Positions 5,001 to 7,854 of a stretch of DNA of 7,854 nucleotides are shown piece after piece. Source of the DNA: CAYPHJ01 sp964410485 (GTDB taxonomy: Bacteria; Desulfobacterota; Binatia; UBA9968); assembly GCA_964410485.1 (NCBI GenBank), contig CAYPHJ010000158.1, positions 1-7,854 on the forward strand, in the 5' to 3' direction. Position 1 is the first letter of the stretch. Every line of letters begins with the position of its first letter. Both the position numbers and the translations under genes were made by a program. Under the pieces are notes generated by a model. The model was not told the origin of the DNA and did no database searches. It saw only the letters and a program-made list of their open reading frames with translations.

Positions 5001-6542
5001 CACTCCTTCGCGTAGCAGCGGTACCGCGAGTATGGTTCGCGTACCCATTTGCCGAGCTAGATCCAGGTGTACGCCGGTCTCCGATCGAACGTCGAGAATG
5101 TGGATCGGTTTGCCACCGACAAGCGCCCGAGTCGCAGGGAGTTCCGGACTTGCCGGTAGAGGGTTGGCGCGGAGTGTAGCGATCATTTCCGCAGTTTCCC
5201 CGTAGTGAGCCACCACGCGATGGAACTCGCCATCATATTGTCGAATATGCCCCCTGGTCGCGCCAGAAAGTCGAACTGCGTTGGCGATCAGCGTGTCGAG
5301 CACGGGTTGCAACTCCGTCGGGGACGACGCGATCACGCGCAGCACTTCACTCGTAGCGGTTTGTTGTTCCAAGGCCTCCTTCAGCTCTAGGAATAGCCGG
5401 GCGTTTTCGATCGCAATCACTGCCTGGTCAGCGAAGGTTTCGAGAAGCTTGATCTGTGCCGGCGTGAAGGCCCGCACCTCAGTGCGACGCGCGAACAATC
5501 CTCCAATGAATTTCGCCTGCTGACGAAGGGGGACCCCCAAGAATGTACGCCAGCCGCCCGGAGCTTCTCTCGGGAGATCAGTCTGGGCCTGCGCGTCGGG
5601 GATGTGGAGCGTGCCATGCGCGCGCATCCAGCGAAACCGTGGCGCATCGATACTGATCTCGACGCGGTCAATAAATATGGGTACGGGCCCGAAATGAGCC
5701 CTCACGACCATCATGTCCCCCTCACGGAGTCGCAGTACCACGTCATCGATTCCACAAACTCGGGCAGCGCTCTCGACGATCGCGTCGAGAACCGGCTGCA
5801 CGTCGGTGGGCGAGCGGCTGATGATGCCGAGCACCTCGGCGGTCGCCGTCTGATGTTCCAGAGCCTCCCGCAGTTCGGCGTTGGTGGTTTCCAGATCCTT
5901 GCTCTTATTTTTAACTTCCTCAAAGAGATTGATGTTCTCGACTGCGACACCAATCTGATCCGCCATGGAGTTAATCAGGCGAGTTTCTCCCGTGGTTAGC
6001 TTTCGCGGCGCTGTGTGAATACAGTTGATTGTCCCCAAAAACTTCTCTTTCGCCTTGATTGGAAAAATCGCAATAAAAGAGTCGCCCTGCCTCTGCATCG
6101 CGTTATTTTCGGTCATTTGTAGGTATCGAGGATCGGATCTCACGTCCTCGAAGATCAAGTATTGCCCGGTTTCAGCAACCCTTCCTGTAAGTCCACGCCC
6201 ACGGCGAAACGACCTGGGAAGAGCTTGTATCTCGTGGATACCAGCCGCTGCCATCAGATTAAGCATTTCATTCTTCGGATCGGAGAGAAAAACACTCACC
6301 GAATTGAAAGCGAAAATATTTGCAATTTTCTCTACTACCTCGTCCAGGACCGGCTGGAGATCCAGGGACTGGCTGGCGGCGGCGGTCACGTCGTAGAGCG
6401 CTGCGAGGTCACGGTTGCGCGCTTCGAGTTCCTGGCGCAGCTCTGCAATCGTCTGCGCTTGTTCAGCCACAGATCTTTTCACTTTCGGAGGGCGCGGTTT
6501 TGGTTTTGCAGTCTTGCTGCGTTTTTGGGTGGTAGTTACCAT
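2058..6542 (-). CDS. Orphan cytoplasmic sensor histidine kinase with seven tandem GAF domains
   Basis: The 1,494-residue protein has no signal peptide or membrane segment. A basic Lys/Pro-rich tail (residues 2-23) and a coiled coil (24-48) lead into seven GAF domains at about 48-204, 231-384, 394-554, 571-729, 739-901, 918-1072 and 1089-1253. GAF2-GAF6 each end in a near-constant helix 'FADQAVIAIEN(V/A)RLF' and are joined by short coiled coils. HisKA follows, with 'SHELRTPLN' and phospho-acceptor His1279. HATPase_c has an N-box (N1394, N1398), a G1 box 'DTGIGI' (D1426), an F-box 'FEEF' (1440-1443) and a G2 box 'GTGLGL' (1456-1461). All residues needed for ATP binding and autophosphorylation are present, so it should be active. 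GAF domains bind small ligands or mediate dimerisation; the ligands are unknown. There is no receiver domain and no response regulator nearby. The start is ATG 6542; no good ribosome site precedes it, and no other ATG lies in the open frame upstream. Confidence 0.96.
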   Translation of the reverse strand: MVTTTQKRSKTAKPKPRPPKVKRSVAEQAQTIAELRQELEARNRDLAALYDVTAAASQSLDLQPVLDEVVEKIANIFAFNSVSVFLSDPKNEMLNLMAAAGIHEIQALPRSFRRGRGLTGRVAETGQYLIFEDVRSDPRYLQMTENNAMQRQGDSFIAIFPIKAKEKFLGTINCIHTAPRKLTTGETRLINSMADQIGVAVENINLFEEVKNKSKDLETTNAELREALEHQTATAEVLGIISRSPTDVQPVLDAIVESAARVCGIDDVVLRLREGDMMVVRAHFGPVPIFIDRVEISIDAPRFRWMRAHGTLHIPDAQAQTDLPREAPGGWRTFLGVPLRQQAKFIGGLFARRTEVRAFTPAQIKLLETFADQAVIAIENARLFLELKEALEQQTATSEVLRVIASSPTELQPVLDTLIANAVRLSGATRGHIRQYDGEFHRVVAHYGETAEMIATLRANPLPASPELPATRALVGGKPIHILDVRSETGVHLDLARQMGTRTILAVPLLREGVNIGSLTIWREVVEPFTDRQIELVKIFADQAVIAIENVRLFTELEDRNRQLTEALEQQTATSEILQAIAGSPTNIQPVLDTVAENAARLCNAIDALIFRVDSNALRKAAHYGTIPTSPDSELPLDRNTVAGRAVVDGQTLHIHDVTAVPEAELPARPARQRGTRTMLAMPLLREGAAIGVILMRRDEVLPFSEKQIALLKTFADQAVIAIENVRLFQEVKESLEQQTATSEILGVIASSPTDIQPVLETIAKNAAKVTDSEDAVIYHVDGNALRRAAKYGFLPWGPIGEIGQVLSRGTIAGRAVIDRQIVHVPDMEAEGFKTEFPDARRRSEYGIRSGVATPLLRKGVPIGVIYVRRKKLQPFTDKQVALLKTFADQAVIAIENVRLFKELQARNAELREALEHQTATAEVLGIISRSPTDVKPVLDAIVESAARVCGIDDVVLRLREGDTMVLRAHFGPIPVPVNLLGISIDAPEYAWMRQHGTLHVPDVRAQDDFPMLGSTVGVRTFLAIPVRQQHAFIGTLNARRMDVRPFTPAQIKLLETFADQAVIAIENVRLFQELQARTGELGRSVEELKALGEVGQAVSSTLELETVLTRIASHAVQLSGADGGAIYEYDESPAKFQLRGSYQIDKELVEALRASPLRIGSGALGQAAESRLPVQVTDILDEREYAATRLRPLMVRLGYRSLLAVPLLREDRIMGGLTIYRCKTGSFSTEVVNLLQTFATQSVLAIQNARLFREIEDKSRQIEAANRHKSEFLANMSHELRTPLNAIIGFSEVLGERMFGELNDKQAEYTDDILSSGRHLLSLINEILDLSKVEAGRMELELTTFDLPLAIDNARTFVRERATKHGITLDVTIDERLGDFVGDERKIKQILLNLLSNAVKFTPEGGRIGINARKTDGSVEISVSDTGIGIAPEDQATIFEEFRQVGGDYAHKKEGTGLGLTLAKKFVELHGGKIWVESEVGKGSKFTFTLPIG
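3615..3818 (-). repeat. GAF6 copy of a duplicated GAF module (paired with 5676-5879)
   Basis: Kinase residues 909-976 match residues 222-289 at 63 of 68 positions, far closer than any other pair of GAF modules in this protein. The DNA carries many synonymous differences between the two. The longest shared exact run I see is about 29 bases, around 'gatgatgccgagcacctcgg'. This is an internal module duplication kept similar by selection or by partial gene conversion. Confidence 0.85.
5676..5879 (-). repeat. GAF2 copy of the duplicated GAF module
   Basis: This is the partner of 3615-3818. Downstream of the near-identical block the two modules stay related ('SIDAP', 'WMR.HGTLH.PD', 'FTPAQIKLLETFADQAVIAIEN') but with more differences, so similarity is concentrated in the linker and the first half of the domain. 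The window's first base corresponds to a point inside this block. Confidence 0.85.
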
Positions 6543-6636
6543 AAAGCAAACCGACCGAGCGGAGATGTTGGTCGCGGGAGAAACTGGAGTGATAGGGGTA
6601 CGCTTTGGTAGCAGGCTTCCCCAGCGGCTGAGCTGA

Positions 6637-6666
6637 CTTTTACTTCAGGTGGTGAGCTGGCGTCAA
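6637..6666 (-). promoter_or_regulatory. Possible kinase promoter (right copy)
   Basis: Same TTGACG (6666-6661) - 18 bases - TAAAAG (6642-6637) pattern as at 858-887. In this copy it precedes the complete kinase gene starting at 6542. Only a weak match. Confidence 0.25.
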
Positions 6667-6912
6667 CCGAGACACTGAAAGCATGGCGGGCAACGCTCGT
6701 CCCCTCAAGCGGCGAGCGAAGGGGCATTCGCGAGTCACGACTTCTCGAACGCACCCGTTCTCATCAGCCTGACGCCATGTTACCGATAGCATACCAAGGC
6801 CGCCGCTGTTCGATACGGCGGCGGCAAGTTCGGGGCAAGTAGCACTTGCAATCGGTGCTTGGATGATCGGCAGCTCGATCTCCAATAAGTCGCAGATTCT
6901 AGTTCTAATCAT
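6640..6912 (-). pseudogene. Nitronate monooxygenase-like 5' remnant (right copy)
   Basis: Identical to 861-1133: a 90-residue frame with the 'IELPIIQAP' and 'AAAVSNSGGLGML' signatures of the FMN-binding N-terminus and no trace of the rest of the enzyme. It lies 97 bases upstream of the complete kinase gene and in the same direction, so the two could share a transcript, although the remnant has no apparent function. Confidence 0.75.
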
Positions 6913-7051
6913 GCTCTGTTCTCACCACAAATGTATGTGACCTAAAGAGCGGGCGTCAAGGAAACGTAAGAGGCCGCCCTAACTTTTCACTCTTCACGAT
7001 TACCCGCAAAGACGGCACGGACGAAACGGAAATGCCAAAAAACTCGCTTGC

Positions 7052-7080
7052 TTGTATCCTTCCATCAGCATGGATACAAT
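7052..7080 (+). promoter_or_regulatory. brnTA promoter/operator (right copy)
   Basis: Identical to 1273-1301: TTGTATCC and GGATACAA arms, 12 bases apart, coincide with the -35 and -10 hexamers spaced 17 bases apart. Confidence 0.7.
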
Positions 7081-7089
7081 ATGTACATA
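7080..7089. promoter_or_regulatory. Palindrome TATGTACATA before brnT (right copy)
   Basis: Identical to 1301-1310. It lies between the -10 box and the start codon and is a possible second operator. Confidence 0.4.
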
Positions 7090-7090
7090 G

Positions 7091-7384
7091 ATGGAATGGG
7101 AATGGGACGATGCCAAGGACGCAATCAACGTGGAGAAGCATGGAATCTCCTTTGCGGAAGCTTTGCAGGTCTTCACCGATACTGACGGGATCGAGAAGGA
7201 GGACCTGGCTCATTCGTCGCGCACCGAGCGGCGTCTTTGGCGCACTGGCAAACTGAAAAGCGGTCGCATTGTAACCGTCGTTTATACCCTTTCGGGTGAA
7301 ACAGTCAGGCTTATTTCGGCGCAAGAACGACGCGTTGAACGGAGGGAATATGAGAAAGCAAAAAAAGAACAAACCGACGGGTAG
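7091..7384 (+). CDS. brnT: BrnT-family toxin (right copy)
   Basis: The encoded protein is identical to that of 1312-1605: 97 residues with the 'KHGISF' N-terminal motif (residues 16-21) and the 'LISAQERRVERREYE' C-terminal motif (74-88). It has the same in-frame TAG just before the ATG, no ribosome site, and a 35-base overlap with brnA. If the unit is circular this is the same gene seen twice. If it is a tandem array, the operon dosage would be raised, with each toxin copy paired to its antitoxin. Confidence 0.88.
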   Translation: MEWEWDDAKDAINVEKHGISFAEALQVFTDTDGIEKEDLAHSSRTERRLWRTGKLKSGRIVTVVYTLSGETVRLISAQERRVERREYEKAKKEQTDG

Positions 7385-7628
7385 TCGATTTCGTCAAATT
7401 CCGCGCCCCCGTACATATCGAGAAGAGGACATTGGAATGTCCAATGTTAAAATCAACGTTCATATTCGCTTGGACGGGGATGTCGTGAACTATTTCAAAG
7501 AAAAGGCGAAGCAAGAGGGCGGCAAGTACCAGACGCTCATTAACCAGTACTTACGCGCAGCTATCTCCAAACAGCGCAGTTTCGAGGACCGCCTGGATCA
7601 TATCGAGCAGCGGCTGGGGATGCAGTAG
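7350..7628 (+). CDS. brnA: BrnA-family antitoxin (right copy)
   Basis: Identical to 1571-1849: 92 residues, ribbon-helix-helix core at residues 33-72, basic N-terminus and C-terminal helix. The start was chosen from GGAGGG at 7341-7346; the alternative ATG is at 7437. It is convergent with the kinase 3' end visible at the window edge. Confidence 0.85.
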   Translation: MRKQKKNKPTGSRFRQIPRPRTYREEDIGMSNVKINVHIRLDGDVVNYFKEKAKQEGGKYQTLINQYLRAAISKQRSFEDRLDHIEQRLGMQ

Positions 7629-7649
7629 TTCTGCAAGCGTTCCCAAAAC

Positions 7650-7826
7650 GATCTTTTTTAATACTCGGGACTTGGCGCCCTTTGGGTCCCGTGGCTTGAC
7701 TCAGGACATGCTTTGCACGAGATGATTCATTTCCGGATTCGGATTTCCTCCCGCCAAGCCGCGAAGCTCGCAAAGTAAATTCTTTTTTCTAATACTCCGA
7801 ACTTAGCGTCTTTGCGCCTTTGCGGG
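7650..7826. repeat. Intergenic direct repeats and hairpin (right copy)
   Basis: Identical to 1871-2047. The direct repeats are at 7660-7677 and 7791-7808, and the imperfect hairpin arms at 7750-7775 and 7802-7826. No gene is seen between brnA and the kinase 3' end. Confidence 0.6.
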
Positions 7827-7836
7827 AAAACCATTC

Positions 7837-7854
7837 TTATCCGATCGGTAGCGT
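7837..7854 (-). CDS. Extreme 3' end of a further kinase copy (runs off right edge)
   Basis: These are the last five codons and the TAA stop of the kinase gene, identical to 2058-2075. The window ends here. The fragment matters only because it shows that the 5,779-bp period continues past the right edge. Confidence 0.85.
   Translation of the reverse strand, partial: TLPIG

Larger units (their letters stand above)
5780..7854. repeat. Right copy of 2,075-bp terminal direct repeat
   Basis: This is the same orientation and sequence as 1-2075. Its left boundary falls inside the second GAF module of the kinase gene and is fixed only by where the window begins, not by a biological junction. Its right boundary is the window end, six codons (including the stop) into the 3' end of a further kinase copy. 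The absence of visible differences over 2 kb argues against old duplicated genes and for one molecule read twice or a very recent duplication. Confidence 0.97.

Noticed and set aside
3300..5860. Periodic DNA similarity that might suggest a CRISPR or satellite array
   Set aside because: The period of roughly 480-530 bases reflects the repeated GAF coding modules in one open frame, with no short uniform repeats and spacers.
2058..6542. Phytochrome-type bilin-binding kinase
   Set aside because: The GAF modules lack a PAS-GAF-PHY arrangement and the conserved bilin-pocket motifs. The Cys residues at 263 and 950 sit in the repeated 'ARVCGIDD' segment and are not a chromophore signature.

Overview
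This window is built from one 5,779-bp unit. Bases 1-2075 recur, identical as far as I can read, at 5780-7854, and both copies run off the window edges. No part of the window lies outside this period. The simplest reading is a contig read more than once round a circular molecule (or a circular assembly graph) of 5,779 bp. A head-to-tail tandem duplication or amplification would look the same from inside. No replication, transposition, integration or mobilisation gene, and no rRNA, tRNA or CRISPR array, was seen in the unit.

Unit layout: (1) a 1,494-residue cytoplasmic sensor histidine kinase on the minus strand (2058-6542), with seven GAF domains in a row followed by HisKA and HATPase_c; (2) upstream of it on the same strand, a 5' remnant of a nitronate monooxygenase-type flavoenzyme gene (861-1133 and 6640-6912); (3) divergent from that remnant, a brnT-brnA type II toxin-antitoxin operon on the plus strand (1312-1849 and 7091-7628), preceded by a sigma70-like promoter whose two hexamers lie inside the arms of a perfect inverted repeat; (4) about 208 bp between brnA and the convergent kinase 3' end, holding diverged direct repeats and a large imperfect hairpin. 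The left edge shows the first 254 codons of another kinase copy and the right edge its last 18 bases, so both edges fall inside this gene.

The organism cannot be named. The long GAF array with 'ALEQQTATSEVL..ASSPT..QPVLD' linkers is a style I associate with environmental Proteobacteria (Rhizobiales-like) and related uncultured soil or sediment lineages. The intergenic 'ctttgcgcctttgcggg' motif resembles dispersed palindromic repeats of environmental genomes. Both are impressions, not searches.

The kinase has no response regulator beside it, so it is an orphan here. BrnT-BrnA is expected to be self-regulated and would favour retention of whatever replicon or segment carries it. The nitronate monooxygenase remnant and the repeats suggest a rearranged, accessory-type locus. 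Whether the unit is truly a small circle, a tandem array or an assembly product is the main open question.
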